Of a DNA stretch of 64,000 nt, positions 54,592 through 64,000 are shown one piece after another. The stretch comes from Pseudoalteromonas prydzensis. GTDB lineage: Bacteria > Pseudomonadota > Gammaproteobacteria > Enterobacterales > Alteromonadaceae. The position numbers were made by a program, and so were the translations under genes. The DNA lies in assembly GCF_011050055.1 (NCBI RefSeq), contig NZ_DRGM01000185.1, forward strand, positions 56,816 to 120,815, written 5' to 3'. Position 1 is the stretch's first letter. Each line of letters opens with the position of its first letter. The notes under the pieces were generated by a model. That model made no database searches. It worked only from the letters and a program-made list of their open reading frames with translations, and had not been told where the DNA came from.

Positions 54592-55641
54592 TTAATCAAC
54601 TGCCAATGATGACATGTCAATCACATAGCGGTGAGATAAATCGCCTTCTTTTAGGCGCTCAAACGCTTGATTGATTTCATCCATTTTAATCATTTCAACT
54701 TCAGGAAGAATATTGTGCAGTGCACAAAAATCGAGGATTTCTTGCGTTTGCGCAATACCACCAATTAACGAGCCCGCCACACGACGCCGACCCAATAATA
54801 ATGGCACTGAATTTGACTCTGCCATTTCACCCACTTGGCCAACCAGCACTTGCGTACCATCAATATCTAAAAGCGGCAGATATGGGGTAAAATCATGCTT
54901 AACGGGAATGGTATTAATGATCAAATCAAAGTTATTTGCATGGCTCTCCATCGCTTTTTGATCGTTAGATATCAATAAGTTTTTTGCACCATATGCTAAA
55001 GCCTTCGTTGCTTTATCAGCACTACGACTAATGGCTGTCACATGCGCCCCCATCGCGGCTGCAATTTTAATAGCCATATGGCCCAAGCCACCTAAACCAA
55101 TCACCGCAACACGGCTACCAGGGCCGACATTCCAAGTACGAAGCGGTGAATAAGTGGTTATCCCGGCACATAAGATCGGTGCACATTTTGCCAAATCTAA
55201 ATTTTTCGGCACGCTAAGTACAAATTCTTCACGGACAACAATGTGCTTTGCATAACCCCCTTTAGTCATTTCACCGCTAATACGGTCTTGCCCTGAATAG
55301 GTACCAACCATGCCTTCGCGGCAAAACTGCTCTTCACCTTGATGACACTGATCGCACGCTAAACAGCTATCCACCATACACCCTACCGCAACATGATCGC
55401 CAACCTTGTACTTAGTAACGCCACTGCCTACTTCTAATACGCGGCCGACAATTTCATGACCCGGTACGATGGGGTATTGTGTCCATCCCCAATCATTTTC
55501 AGCGGTATGTAAATCAGAATGGCACACACCACAATACAAAATTTCAATATTGACGTCTTCACTGCGCAAAGCACGGCGTTCAAAATGATAAGCTTCTAAT
55601 GGTTTATCCGCAGCATGTGCCGCATAACCTACTGTTTTCAT
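54592..55641 (-). CDS. Zinc-dependent NADP-type alcohol dehydrogenase (YahK/CAD-like)
   Basis: A 349-residue medium-chain alcohol dehydrogenase. Zinc ligands are visible in CGVCHSDLHTAENDW (catalytic zinc, with GHE) and in the structural cluster CMVDSCLACDQCHQGEEQFC. The nucleotide loop is GLGGLGHMAIK. The closest type is the YahK/cinnamyl-alcohol-dehydrogenase group acting on aldehydes. The ribosome site AAGGAG is good. The gene is monocistronic, diverging from the ABC exporter. Confidence 0.93.
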   Translation of the reverse strand: MKTVGYAAHAADKPLEAYHFERRALRSEDVNIEILYCGVCHSDLHTAENDWGWTQYPIVPGHEIVGRVLEVGSGVTKYKVGDHVAVGCMVDSCLACDQCHQGEEQFCREGMVGTYSGQDRISGEMTKGGYAKHIVVREEFVLSVPKNLDLAKCAPILCAGITTYSPLRTWNVGPGSRVAVIGLGGLGHMAIKIAAAMGAHVTAISRSADKATKALAYGAKNLLISNDQKAMESHANNFDLIINTIPVKHDFTPYLPLLDIDGTQVLVGQVGEMAESNSVPLLLGRRRVAGSLIGGIAQTQEILDFCALHNILPEVEMIKMDEINQAFERLKEGDLSHRYVIDMSSLAVD

Positions 55642-55793
55642 GTTTGCTCCTTATTTTAACGTCAGACTGTATAACGTTAAATGTTACACTATTAGCCATA
55701 TAGTATAGGCTTAATTGTAAATTTCCACTTGCCTAAATCAGGCAGACTTTTGCCTGATTCTACATTCATCAAATTTATAAAAGAGAGCCTAAA

Positions 55794-57590
55794 TTGCGTG
55801 GAATGAGCCAAAAAGAGCATACCAGTAAACATGTAGATGCCATGAATTTAAAGCAAAGTGTTAAAACACTTTGGCCTTATTTAATGGTATTTAAAGGTCG
55901 GGTCTTGTTAGCCGTACTTGCGCTTATTGCTGCAAAAGGTGCAACCTTGCTGATGCCATGGGCGCTTAAAGAAATTATTGATGCCGTTGATGGCAACCTG
56001 CAAGCCATTCTTATCGTCCCTGTAGCGCTGTTACTTTTATATGGTGGACTGCGCTTTGCAGGGGTGTTTTTTGGCGAACTACGTGATGCTTTATTTGGCC
56101 GCGTAACAGAGCATGCCATGCGTCATATTGGCCTGAAAGTATTTAAACATTTACATGCACTTGAGCTGAGCTTTCATTTAGATAGACAAACTGGCGGCAT
56201 TAGCCGTGATATTGAACGTGGTACCCAAGGGTTAAGCTTTTTAATGCGTTTTTTAATGTTTAATATCATCCCTACCCTCTTTGAAATTCTTATTGTGGCA
56301 GTCATATTCGCGACGCTTTTTTCTCCTTGGTTCGCACTTGTTACGCTCGTTGCAGTGATTATTTATATCGTCTTTACTGTTATTGTTACGCAGTGGCGTA
56401 ATCGCTTCATTCGTGAAGCAAATCAGGCTGACAACAACAGCAATAGCCGTGCAATTGATAGCTTACTAAACTACGAAACCGTCAAATACTTTAATAATGA
56501 AGCCTATGAAGCGAAAAGTTACGACTCATTTTTAGCCACTTGGGAGCAAGCACGGCTAAAAAATCGCTTATCTTTATTAGCACTCAATTCTGGTCAAGCA
56601 CTGATTATTGCCGCTGCGATCACCGCCTTGATGTGGTTAGCGACCTTAGATGTAGTATCCGGCGAACTCAGCATTGGTGAACTGGTGATGATCAATGCCT
56701 ACATGATCCAGCTATTTTTGCCGCTTAACTTTTTAGGCTTTGTGTATCGAGAAATTCGCCGCGCCCTCACTGATCTGGAAAATATGCTTGGCCTATTAAC
56801 CCGTAAGCCACTCATTACAGATGAAGAAAATGCGCAACAGCTCACTATACAAAACGCGAATATAGAATTTAAAAACGTTAATTTTGGCTATCACAGCTCG
56901 CGGGCTATTCTCAAACAACTGAGCTTTACCATTAAAGCAGGTAGCAAAGTAGCCGTTGTAGGTGCCAGTGGTGCCGGCAAAAGCACCCTTGCCCGCTTGC
57001 TGTATCGTTTTTATGATATTGACAGTGGTGCAATTTGTATTGATGGTCAAGATATACGCAGTATCACTTTACACAGCTTGCGCCAAGCAATTGCCATCGT
57101 CCCACAAGACACCGTACTTTTTAATACTAGCATACGGGACAATATCGCCTATGGACGCCCTGACGCAACAACAGCGGAAATTGATCACGCTATTGAAATG
57201 GCTCATTTAAAGCCCTTTATAAGCAGTCTTGATAAAGGCGATCAAACCCTTGTCGGTGAACGCGGCTTAAAAGTCTCTGGTGGTGAAAAACAACGCATTG
57301 CCATCGCTCGCGCCATCTTGAAAAAATCACCGATCTTAATTTTTGACGAAGCGACCTCAGCGCTGGACTCTCACTCAGAGCAAGCAATCTTAAACGCCAT
57401 GCGCGAAGTTGCCAATAACCATACCAGCTTAGTGATTGCGCACCGACTATCAACAATTACCGATGCCGACACTATCCTTGTTATGCAAGCCGGAGAGCTT
57501 GTTGAACAAGGTAGCCATACGCAACTTTTAGCCTTAGATGGCGAATATGCACGGATGTGGCAGTTACAACAAACGCAAGCAAAAAATTGA
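55794..57590 (+). CDS. Atm1/HMT1-type ABC exporter
   Basis: A 598-residue half-size ABC exporter of the Atm1/HMT1 group, with six transmembrane helices (about 30-340) and a nucleotide-binding domain. Walker A GASGAGKST (near 387), signature SGGEKQRIAIARA and Walker B ILIFDEATSALD are intact. Residues RAIDSLLNYETVKYFNNEAYE are the Atm1-family hallmark. Relatives move glutathione or sulfur-linked compounds. TTG at 55794 has an AAGAGAG site 7 bases upstream; ATG at 55803 is the alternative start. Confidence 0.92.
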   Translation: MRGMSQKEHTSKHVDAMNLKQSVKTLWPYLMVFKGRVLLAVLALIAAKGATLLMPWALKEIIDAVDGNLQAILIVPVALLLLYGGLRFAGVFFGELRDALFGRVTEHAMRHIGLKVFKHLHALELSFHLDRQTGGISRDIERGTQGLSFLMRFLMFNIIPTLFEILIVAVIFATLFSPWFALVTLVAVIIYIVFTVIVTQWRNRFIREANQADNNSNSRAIDSLLNYETVKYFNNEAYEAKSYDSFLATWEQARLKNRLSLLALNSGQALIIAAAITALMWLATLDVVSGELSIGELVMINAYMIQLFLPLNFLGFVYREIRRALTDLENMLGLLTRKPLITDEENAQQLTIQNANIEFKNVNFGYHSSRAILKQLSFTIKAGSKVAVVGASGAGKSTLARLLYRFYDIDSGAICIDGQDIRSITLHSLRQAIAIVPQDTVLFNTSIRDNIAYGRPDATTAEIDHAIEMAHLKPFISSLDKGDQTLVGERGLKVSGGEKQRIAIARAILKKSPILIFDEATSALDSHSEQAILNAMREVANNHTSLVIAHRLSTITDADTILVMQAGELVEQGSHTQLLALDGEYARMWQLQQTQAKN

Positions 57591-57745
57591 TAACTATCGC
57601 GTACTCCGTTACTTTAATTGTTAACACAGCTTTATCGGGTGGTTAGGTTATTCACCTCAAAAAGTTTGTCTCGCTTTGCGTTATCTATAACAATCAAGTG
57701 AGAATTATAAAAACGTATGATAAAAATAACATTCAGGGTAATCCA

Positions 57746-59827
57746 ATGAAAAAAACACTGATTGCAGCCACACTCGCTGCCACATTTTTAGCAGGCTGTT
57801 CAAAGCCTGAAACAACCGAAACAGCCGCACCTAAAACAGCCGTTGAAACAACAACTGCCCCCGCAGAAAAACCTGAACTAGGTAGCTTTGGTGTAGATTT
57901 AACAGCCCGTAATGAAGCAGTAAAACCAGGCGATGATTTTTTTATGTACGCCAGTGGTACTTGGTATGACACCTACGTTATGCCTGCTGACAAAACACGC
58001 TACGGTGCTTTTTCAGGATTAGCTGAGCGCAGTGAAGAACGTGTTAAAGAAATTATTGAAGAAATTGCTGCACGCGATGATTTAAATGCAGAAGAGCAAC
58101 TGATTGCTGATTTTTACAACGCCTACATGGACACCGAAACACTCAATAAGCTAGGTGTAGCACCGATCAAACCATTATTGACTGAGATCAATGACGTGTC
58201 ATCAACCGATGACCTCACTAAATTGTTTGGTCAAGCCTGGCTTAGCGGTGTTAATTCACCGATTGGCGGCGGCATGTGGTTTAATCGCCTTGACCCCAAT
58301 AAATATGAAATGTCTTTAGGCGCAGGGGGGTTAGGTTTACCCGATCGTTCATACTACCTTGAAGATTCAGAGCGCTTTGAAAAAACCCGTAACGCATACG
58401 TTGTACATATCGCTCAAATGCTTGAACTAGCAGGTGTAGACAACACCACTAAACGTGCACAAGCAATTTTAGCCCTTGAGACTAAAATTGCACAAGGTCA
58501 TTGGCCTCGCGAAAAACGCCGTAACCGCGACCTAACCTTAAACCAAATTAAACGCAGTGAATTAAACAGCACTTACCCAGGTTTTAACTGGGATCTATAC
58601 TTTGCGCAAACAGGTTATAAAGTACCGCAGCTCAACGTTTCTCAGCCTGAGCCGATCAAAGCAATGATTGAGCTTATCAATCAAGAAGACCTAGCAGTTT
58701 GGAAAGACTACTTAACCTATCACGCACTAAGCTCTAATGCAGAGCTACTCTCTGAAGATGTATTTAATACTAATTTCGCGTTTTACGGTAAAGAGCTTAA
58801 TGGTCAACAAGAGCCACGCCCTCGTTGGAAGCGTGCAATTAGCCAAATGTCGAGCACCGATTCATTGGGTTTCGCGATTGGTAAAGTGTATGTAGCACGC
58901 TACTTCCCTGAATCATCAAAACAACAAATGTCAGAATTGGTTGAAAACCTGCGCACCGCGCTTGGTGAACGTATTGATAATCTAGATTGGATGGGCGCTG
59001 AAACTAAAGTCAACGCTCGTGCTAAATTAGCCGCGTTTGTGCCAAAAATTGGCTACCCAGATGTATGGCAATCATTTGATGGTTTAACAATTAGCAAAAA
59101 CGATTTGATGGCTAATATTAGAAATACCCGCGAATTCTTCCAAGCCGACAGTGTTGCTAAAGAGCTTGAAAAAACCGACCGCAACCGTTGGGGTATGACA
59201 CCACAACGTGTTAACGCTTACTACAACAGTTCATTTAACGAAATTGTGTTTCCTGCGGCTATTTTACAACCACCATTTTTCGATCCTAATGCAGATGCTG
59301 CGGTAAACTACGGCGGCATTGGCGCAGTAATAGGTCATGAAATGGGTCACGGTTTTGATGACCAAGGTTCTAAATCAGATGCCAACGGTGTACAGCGCAA
59401 CTGGTGGACTGACTCAGATCGCGCTGCATTTGATGCCAAAGCCGACCAACTTGCTGAGCAATACAGTAAATATGAACCAATTGAAGGTAACTTCGTTAAT
59501 GGCCGTAATAGCTTAGGCGAAAACATCGGTGATGTAGGTGGTTTAGCCATGGCTTACCACGCTTATAAGTTAAGCTTAAATGGTAAAGAAGCCCCTGTTA
59601 TTGATGGCCTCACCGGCGATCAACGCTTCTTCCTCGCCTGGGCACAAGTATGGAAAGAAAAACGCACCGAGCAAAGCATGCTAAACCAACTGCGCGGTGG
59701 CACCCATGCGCCAGGTCGTTTTAGAGCACAAGCACCACGTAACCACGATGCATGGTACAAAGCATTCAATGTACAACCTGGTGATGCTTTGTATTTACCA
59801 GAAGATCAACGCGTACGTATTTGGTAA
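57746..59827 (+). CDS. M13 (neprilysin-like) zinc metallopeptidase lipoprotein
   Basis: A 693-residue M13 family endopeptidase (PepO/neprilysin type) with a lipoprotein signal (LAGC) followed by a Thr/Ala-rich linker. The zinc site is H531-E-M-G-H535 with ENIGDVGGLAMAY downstream, and the substrate-binding NAYYNSSFNEIVFPAAILQPP is present. It probably degrades peptides in the cell envelope. The start is the ATG at 57746; the preceding in-frame ATG at 57698 is not supported. A strong terminator follows. Confidence 0.95.
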   Translation: MKKTLIAATLAATFLAGCSKPETTETAAPKTAVETTTAPAEKPELGSFGVDLTARNEAVKPGDDFFMYASGTWYDTYVMPADKTRYGAFSGLAERSEERVKEIIEEIAARDDLNAEEQLIADFYNAYMDTETLNKLGVAPIKPLLTEINDVSSTDDLTKLFGQAWLSGVNSPIGGGMWFNRLDPNKYEMSLGAGGLGLPDRSYYLEDSERFEKTRNAYVVHIAQMLELAGVDNTTKRAQAILALETKIAQGHWPREKRRNRDLTLNQIKRSELNSTYPGFNWDLYFAQTGYKVPQLNVSQPEPIKAMIELINQEDLAVWKDYLTYHALSSNAELLSEDVFNTNFAFYGKELNGQQEPRPRWKRAISQMSSTDSLGFAIGKVYVARYFPESSKQQMSELVENLRTALGERIDNLDWMGAETKVNARAKLAAFVPKIGYPDVWQSFDGLTISKNDLMANIRNTREFFQADSVAKELEKTDRNRWGMTPQRVNAYYNSSFNEIVFPAAILQPPFFDPNADAAVNYGGIGAVIGHEMGHGFDDQGSKSDANGVQRNWWTDSDRAAFDAKADQLAEQYSKYEPIEGNFVNGRNSLGENIGDVGGLAMAYHAYKLSLNGKEAPVIDGLTGDQRFFLAWAQVWKEKRTEQSMLNQLRGGTHAPGRFRAQAPRNHDAWYKAFNVQPGDALYLPEDQRVRIW

Positions 59828-59850
59828 TAACCCGATACATTTCGCTTGAA

Positions 59851-59885
59851 AATATAACCCGCAACTGCGGGTTATATTTTTTCTG
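59851..59885 (+). terminator. M13 peptidase terminator
   Basis: Thirteen-bp perfect stem (59851-59863, 59866-59878) around AACCCGCA/TGCGGGTT, followed by a T run. Confidence 0.9.
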
Positions 59886-60005
59886 CTGCTTGCCTACTCA
59901 AAGCAATTTTAATTCCAACGACGCTCGCATCTAGTGGTGGTTTGGGTATAGAATACGGCACTACAAAATTTATACTTTTAAAAATATATTTAAGGCGAAA
60001 CGCAG

Positions 60006-60719
60006 ATGGGAAGAGCTTACCAAAACAAAAAAGATTCAATGGCTAAAACTGCGGGTGCTAAAACTAAAGTTTACTCAAAGTACGGTAAAGAAATTTATAT
60101 TTGTGCTAAAAACGGTGGCGTTGATCCAGATGGCAATCTATCGCTGCGTCGCTTAATTGAACGCGCTAAAAAAGACCAAGTACCAGCACACGTAATAGAC
60201 CGCGCAATTGATAAAGCCAAAGGTGGCGGCGGTGAAGACTATTCAGCAACTCGCTACGAAGGCTACGGCCCGGGTAACTGCATGATCATTGTTGATTGCT
60301 TAACTGACAACAATAAACGTACCTTTGCTGATGTACGTGTTTGCTTTACTAAAGCCAATGCTAAAATTGGCGCACAAAACTCGGTATCTCACTTATTTGA
60401 TCACCTTGCTATTTTTGTATTTGATGGCGACGACGATGAAGCCGTGCTTGAAGCACTGATGATGGCTGACGTTGATGTCACCGACGTAGAAGTAGAAGCA
60501 GGCAAAGTCACTGTGTTTGCTCCGCATACTGAGTACAACAACACCCGTACCGCACTGGAAGAAATGGGTGTTACTGAATTCGATGAAGATTTGATCTCAT
60601 TTGTGCCACAAATTGCAGCACCAATTGCAGGCGAAGACGTGGAAGTAATGGAACGCTTTTTAGCCATGCTTGAAGACTGTGACGACGTACAAAACGTGTA
60701 CCACAACGCACAATTTTAA
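60006..60719 (+). CDS. yebC: YebC/PmpR family protein
   Basis: A 237-residue YebC-family protein. The opening [31 protein letters not shown] and [26 protein letters not shown] are typical of the longer YeeN-like branch. The family was described as transcription regulators; more recent work links some members to ribosomes stalled at proline runs. It is an unlinked gene with its own terminator. Confidence 0.93.
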   Translation: MGRAYQNKKDSMAKTAGAKTKVYSKYGKEIYICAKNGGVDPDGNLSLRRLIERAKKDQVPAHVIDRAIDKAKGGGGEDYSATRYEGYGPGNCMIIVDCLTDNNKRTFADVRVCFTKANAKIGAQNSVSHLFDHLAIFVFDGDDDEAVLEALMMADVDVTDVEVEAGKVTVFAPHTEYNNTRTALEEMGVTEFDEDLISFVPQIAAPIAGEDVEVMERFLAMLEDCDDVQNVYHNAQF

Positions 60720-60742
60720 TTTTATTGACTAAAATGATTACT

Positions 60743-60768
60743 AAGGCCAACTTGATTGGCCTTTTTTA
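60743..60768 (+). terminator. yebC terminator
   Basis: Stem AAGGCCAA/TTGGCCTT (60743-60750, 60756-60763) with a 5-base loop, then a T run. Confidence 0.9.
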
Positions 60769-60809
60769 TTTGCTAATAGTTAAACTACCTAAATAAATGG
60801 ACTTGTATT

Positions 60810-62090
60810 TTGAATACCCTTGAACAGCTTCGCAGTGGCCAATTAACCGGGGCTAAACGCCTGCAACTTGTTGAGCAGCTCAGCACCTTCCCAGCCGAAA
60901 TTTTTACCTTGGCAGATACCCTCGAAGTACTCGATTTATCAAATAATAACTTATCTGATTTGCCCGACGAATTTGCTAACTTAAAAAAGCTCAAGCGGGT
61001 GTTTTTATCGTTTAATCAATTTCAGCATATTCCACCAGTATTAGCAAAATGCCCAGCCCTTATTATGATTGCTTTTAAAGGCAATCAAATCAGCAAATTT
61101 GCCGAGCATTGTTTACCCATCACAACACAATGGCTGATCTTAACCGACAACCAGCTTGAGCAATTGCCAGAGTCCTTCGGTGAGCTTACGCAACTGCGCA
61201 AACTAGCTATTGCTGGTAACCAGCTAACGACATTGCCACACAGCATGCAGTATTGCCAAGCGCTTGAACTCGTGCGTTTATCAGCAAATAACTTAACTCA
61301 TATTGATGACTGGTTGTTTGAGTTACCAAAACTCAGCTGGCTGGCCTTTGCAGGCAATCAGTTTAATAAAGCACAAAGCTTACAGAATGTGGCACTAGAG
61401 CAAGTAAAACTCACTGAGTTTTCGCTTGTAGAGCAAATTGGTGAAGGTGCCTCAGGGATTATTCATTTAGCGCACTGGCAAGAGCACAAAGTGGCGTTAA
61501 AACTGTTTAAAGGCGCAATTACCAGTGATGGTTATCCGCTCGATGAAGTAAACTGCTGCTTGCAAGCAGGCGTTCATAGTAACCTTATCAAGGTACTTGC
61601 TTACATCGATAACCCAGCCCAACTTGGCCTTGTAATGGAGCTTATTAACAAAGACTATCAAAATCTTGGCTTACCGCCATCGCTTGAAACCTGCACTCGC
61701 GATACCTTTGCCGAGCATACCCAGTTTACTGCTCAGGCCATTAAACACATTGCTAAGCAAATGCTTAGCACCCTTGCCCACTTACATGCCAATAATGTAA
61801 GTCATGGCGATGTATATGCACACAACACTATGATAAACAATGCATACACAGTGCTGTTTGGTGACTTTGGTGCAGCGACAAACTTAGACTCACTGACTGA
61901 CTATCAACGCCTGCAAATGCAACGCATTGAAGTTAGAGCAATAGGCTGTTTAATTGATGATTTATTGAGTGTGTGCGCTGATAATACCAGCGATAAAACA
62001 CAGTTAATAACACTTGCCCGCCAGTGTATGAATGCTGATATGGCACAACGCCCCTCGTTTGATATTTTAAAGCACGACCTTAGCCTTTAG
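60810..62090 (+). CDS. Leucine-rich-repeat protein kinase
   Basis: A 426-residue protein joining LRRs to a eukaryotic-type protein kinase. About seven LRRs span residues 36-190 (LEVLDLSNNNLSDLP and similar). The kinase domain runs from about 203: glycine loop GEGASG (211-216), K231 in VALKLF, catalytic loop H332-G-D334 with N339, and D352-F-G. The loop is HGD, not HRD, so it is a non-RD kinase; activity looks possible. There is no signal peptide or membrane helix. It starts at TTG with no clear ribosome site. Target proteins are unknown. Confidence 0.88.
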   Translation: MNTLEQLRSGQLTGAKRLQLVEQLSTFPAEIFTLADTLEVLDLSNNNLSDLPDEFANLKKLKRVFLSFNQFQHIPPVLAKCPALIMIAFKGNQISKFAEHCLPITTQWLILTDNQLEQLPESFGELTQLRKLAIAGNQLTTLPHSMQYCQALELVRLSANNLTHIDDWLFELPKLSWLAFAGNQFNKAQSLQNVALEQVKLTEFSLVEQIGEGASGIIHLAHWQEHKVALKLFKGAITSDGYPLDEVNCCLQAGVHSNLIKVLAYIDNPAQLGLVMELINKDYQNLGLPPSLETCTRDTFAEHTQFTAQAIKHIAKQMLSTLAHLHANNVSHGDVYAHNTMINNAYTVLFGDFGAATNLDSLTDYQRLQMQRIEVRAIGCLIDDLLSVCADNTSDKTQLITLARQCMNADMAQRPSFDILKHDLSL

Positions 62091-62100
62091 GTCGTGCTTT
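62069..62100 (+). terminator. Terminator overlapping LRR-kinase stop
   Basis: Twelve-bp perfect stem AAAGCACGACCT/AGGTCGTGCTTT (62069-62080, 62089-62100). The 8-base loop includes the start of the stop codon. There is no long T tract beyond the TTT in the arm. Confidence 0.6.
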
Positions 62101-62132
62101 GAGCTAAAGCCCAACCTACAACTAAACACCGA

Positions 62133-62161
62133 GCCAACTGTAGGTCGTGATTTATCACGAA
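62133..62161. repeat. REP-like palindrome TCGTGAT-ATCACGA
   Basis: TCGTGATTTATCACGA (62146-62161) is a near-perfect hairpin just after TGTAGG in the gap between convergent genes. The TAGGTCGTG word is shared with the preceding terminator (62088-62096). It resembles a REP-type intergenic element, but only one copy is visible here. Confidence 0.4.
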
Positions 62162-62179
62162 AATAGGGCTTAAAATAAG

Positions 62180-63304
62180 CTACTTTTGTTTTTTAAACGG
62201 AAATAGCTGCTGCTTTAACATACCCGTTGGTACGTAATCTCCAACTACGCCGTAGGCTTTAGGCCATTCTTGTTGACCTTTTACGGCAGTGCCAAACACA
62301 TAGTCTAAAAATGAGAAATGCGCAGCATAGTTACGATCAATGGCTGCTTTATCGCTAGAGTGATGCCAATGATGAAACTGCGGCGTAACCAATAGATACT
62401 TCAACCAGCCAAATCTCACCTGTACATTGGCATGGTTAAATACCGCCTGAAAACCCACGATGATCACATATAAGCTGATCACTTGCTGCGAAAAACCCAA
62501 TACAAAAATTGGCGTAAGTACTAAACTACGGGTGACTAATATCTCTAAAATATGCTGGCGAGATCCAGCTAACCAGTCCATTTCTTTGGCACTGTGGTGT
62601 ATACCATGAAAACGCCATAAAAAAGGCACTTCATGGTAAGCCCTATGCACAAAATACTGCATCAAATCAGCCACTAAAATAATTAACAGCACTTGCAAAA
62701 TAAACGGCAATTGATTGATATAACCTTGTACGGTGCTCGATACCGCCCAACCAAAACCATAGTGCACAAAATGATTGGTTACTAACAGCACAAAACCAAT
62801 AATCAAATGGTTAACGAAAAAGTGGTTTAAATCACCGCGCCATTCACTGCGTAATATTTTTTGCTGTTTGCGATGGGGTAATAATTTTTCAATCAGAATA
62901 AAGATTAGGGTTGAGCCTAATAAATCTAAGATAAACCAATCTAGGCCAATATAGGGCGTGTTATCGGCAAAATCATTTACCTCAACATTTGGGCCACCAA
63001 ACACAATGGCAAGCACAATAAAAAGCCATGCCGTCGCACCTAAGCGTTTATTTTTATTACGCACAAAGTTAAGTAACCCTAAGCTACCGGCTACTATCAG
63101 CGCAGCGAACATCAGTTGCCGTAAAAACTCAACACTGTAGCTTTTTCTCAGTTCAGGGGTGGTTAAATATTCGGGGAAATGAAAAGCGAGCACGCCTAAA
63201 CATGATAGCATCGCTAAAAAGCAGGCAATATAACCGCTAATATTTCCTTCACCAATTTGCAAGTGATTGGTGCGAAATACGCGACGGGGTAAATGACTGA
63301 GCAT
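62180..63304 (-). CDS. Sterol-desaturase/fatty-acid-hydroxylase family membrane protein
   Basis: A 374-residue membrane protein with about seven helices and the diiron histidine boxes of the fatty acid hydroxylase superfamily: HRAYH (about 219-223), HGIHH (about 232-236) and FHHWHH near 311-316. The reaction (desaturation or hydroxylation of a lipid) is unknown. The ATG at 63304 was chosen since AAGGA sits 8 bases upstream; an upstream TTG would start over that site. Confidence 0.87.
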   Translation of the reverse strand: MLSHLPRRVFRTNHLQIGEGNISGYIACFLAMLSCLGVLAFHFPEYLTTPELRKSYSVEFLRQLMFAALIVAGSLGLLNFVRNKNKRLGATAWLFIVLAIVFGGPNVEVNDFADNTPYIGLDWFILDLLGSTLIFILIEKLLPHRKQQKILRSEWRGDLNHFFVNHLIIGFVLLVTNHFVHYGFGWAVSSTVQGYINQLPFILQVLLIILVADLMQYFVHRAYHEVPFLWRFHGIHHSAKEMDWLAGSRQHILEILVTRSLVLTPIFVLGFSQQVISLYVIIVGFQAVFNHANVQVRFGWLKYLLVTPQFHHWHHSSDKAAIDRNYAAHFSFLDYVFGTAVKGQQEWPKAYGVVGDYVPTGMLKQQLFPFKKQK

Positions 63305-63363
63305 TGAATTATCCTTTTTCAATTTTTCGCTAGAATAGCATATTCATTACCAATTACTAGACG

Positions 63364-63392
63364 TAAAAAAGCCGCGATAGTCGCGGCTTTGT
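63364..63392 (-). terminator. gapA terminator
   Basis: Ten-bp stem AAAGCCGCGA/TCGCGGCTTT (63368-63377, 63381-63390) with loop TAG. The minus strand continues into a T run. It lies 30 bases after the gapA stop. Confidence 0.88.
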
Positions 63393-63421
63393 TGGATAAA
63401 GCTAAACTTTTACATGCTTAA

Positions 63422-64000
63422 TTATAAATACTTACCGAGAGCTTTAACTTGGTCTAACATGCGGTTTGAGAACCCCCACTCGTTATCGTACCAAGCCATT
63501 ACTTTAACAAGTTTGCCATCGGCTTTCGTTTGCGTTGAGTCAAAGATTGACGACGCTGGGTTATGATTAAAGTCGATAGAAACAAGCGGTAGCTCGTTGT
63601 ATTGTAAAATATCTTTCATTGAGCCAACAGAAGCTGCTTTCATAATTTCATTGATTTCAGCAACAGTCGTGTCACGTTTTGTGATAAACGTAAAATCAAC
63701 TAACGATACGTTGATTGTTGGTACACGTACTGACATGCCGTCAAGTTTACCCGCAAGTTCAGGTAATACTAAGCCAACGGCTTTTGCTGCGCCTGTTTTA
63801 GTTGGGATCATAGACTGTGTTGCACTACGCGCACGGTATAGATCTGGGTGATACACATCTGACAAGTTTTGGTCATTTGTGTAAGCATGAATAGTCGTCA
63901 TGCTACCTTGCTCAATACCTACTGTATCGTTAATTGCTTTTGCAATGGGTGCTAAACAGTTAGTTGTACATGAAGCATTAGAAATGATGTTGCTATCGGC
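63422..64000 (-). CDS. gapA: Glyceraldehyde-3-phosphate dehydrogenase (partial)
   Basis: The C-terminal 192 residues of a class I GAPDH; the 5' part lies beyond the right edge. The catalytic cysteine is in [11 protein letters not shown] at the very edge, followed by the catalytic histidine region [10 protein letters not shown], the phosphate-binding [27 protein letters not shown] and the C-terminal [14 protein letters not shown]. An internal ATG at 63901 is not the start, because the frame stays open and conserved to the edge. It catalyses the NAD-linked oxidation step of glycolysis. Confidence 0.95.
   Translation of the reverse strand, partial: ADSNIISNASCTTNCLAPIAKAINDTVGIEQGSMTTIHAYTNDQNLSDVYHPDLYRARSATQSMIPTKTGAAKAVGLVLPELAGKLDGMSVRVPTINVSLVDFTFITKRDTTVAEINEIMKAASVGSMKDILQYNELPLVSIDFNHNPASSIFDSTQTKADGKLVKVMAWYDNEWGFSNRMLDQVKALGKYL

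Noticed and set aside
63422..63901. GAPDH starting at the internal ATG 63901
   Set aside because: The frame continues with the conserved catalytic SCTTNC segment to the window edge, so the gene is truncated by the window, not short.

Overview
The window looks like a chromosomal segment of a marine gammaproteobacterium of the order Alteromonadales, most likely Pseudoalteromonas or a close relative. This is inferred from protein style and gene order (rluC/rne divergent pair, yejK|yejL-lapC, mfd-csiV, ccoNOQP-ccoH-ccoIS-SafE-fnr-uspE-ttcA, several TonB-dependent receptors, moderately AT-rich DNA). No database search was possible. No rRNA, tRNA, CRISPR array, integrase or transposase gene was seen.

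Layout. 1-4.6 kb: rluC (cut by the left edge) diverges from rne, whose scaffold carries a long acidic 14-residue repeat. 4.8-7.5 kb: GFA protein, two alpha/beta hydrolases and two tiny membrane proteins, all leftward. 7.7-9.4 kb: an AT-rich, single-gene AIPR phage-resistance islet. 9.7-12.5 kb: yejK diverging from yejL-lapC. 12.5-17 kb: DUF4124 protein, aceK with a LysR regulator, a DUF2383 protein and an orphan ExbD. 17-21.7 kb: a sigma/FecR/TonB-receptor surface-signalling operon whose receptor frame contains two signal peptides. 22-27.2 kb: a TetR repressor diverging from an RND efflux pair, with a large perfect dyad between them. 27.3-34.6 kb: PilZ-like protein, aguA-aguB, mfd-csiV and a small lipoprotein. 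34.7-40.8 kb (leftward): HPP membrane protein, unknown membrane protein, second TonB receptor, a MITE-like repeat and a small lipoprotein. 41-51 kb: cbb3 oxidase genes and assembly factors, Fnr, UspE, TtcA. 51-54.5 kb (leftward): secD-secF preceded by a small secreted ORF. 54.6-64 kb: alcohol dehydrogenase, Atm1-type ABC exporter, M13 peptidase, YebC, LRR-kinase, sterol-desaturase-like protein and gapA (cut by the right edge).

The most interesting locus is 53.87-54.47 kb. The ORF upstream of secDF encodes a 165-residue secreted protein ending in a segment (R-L-S-G-W-K-D-x-N-x-x-Y-x-A) that strongly resembles the arrest segment of Vibrio VemP, the force-sensing peptide that controls secDF2. 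Directly after its stop codon lies TTCTTCC, exactly complementary to GGAAGAA in the secD Shine-Dalgarno region, and four small perfect-stem hairpins fill the space between. A ribosome stalled at the end of the ORF would cover the anti-SD and free the secD start. This predicts a secretion-monitoring switch outside Vibrio.

Other points of interest are the double-signal-peptide receptor, the RND dyad operator, the AIPR islet, the MITE-like element, the shortened LapC, and the RNase E repeat.
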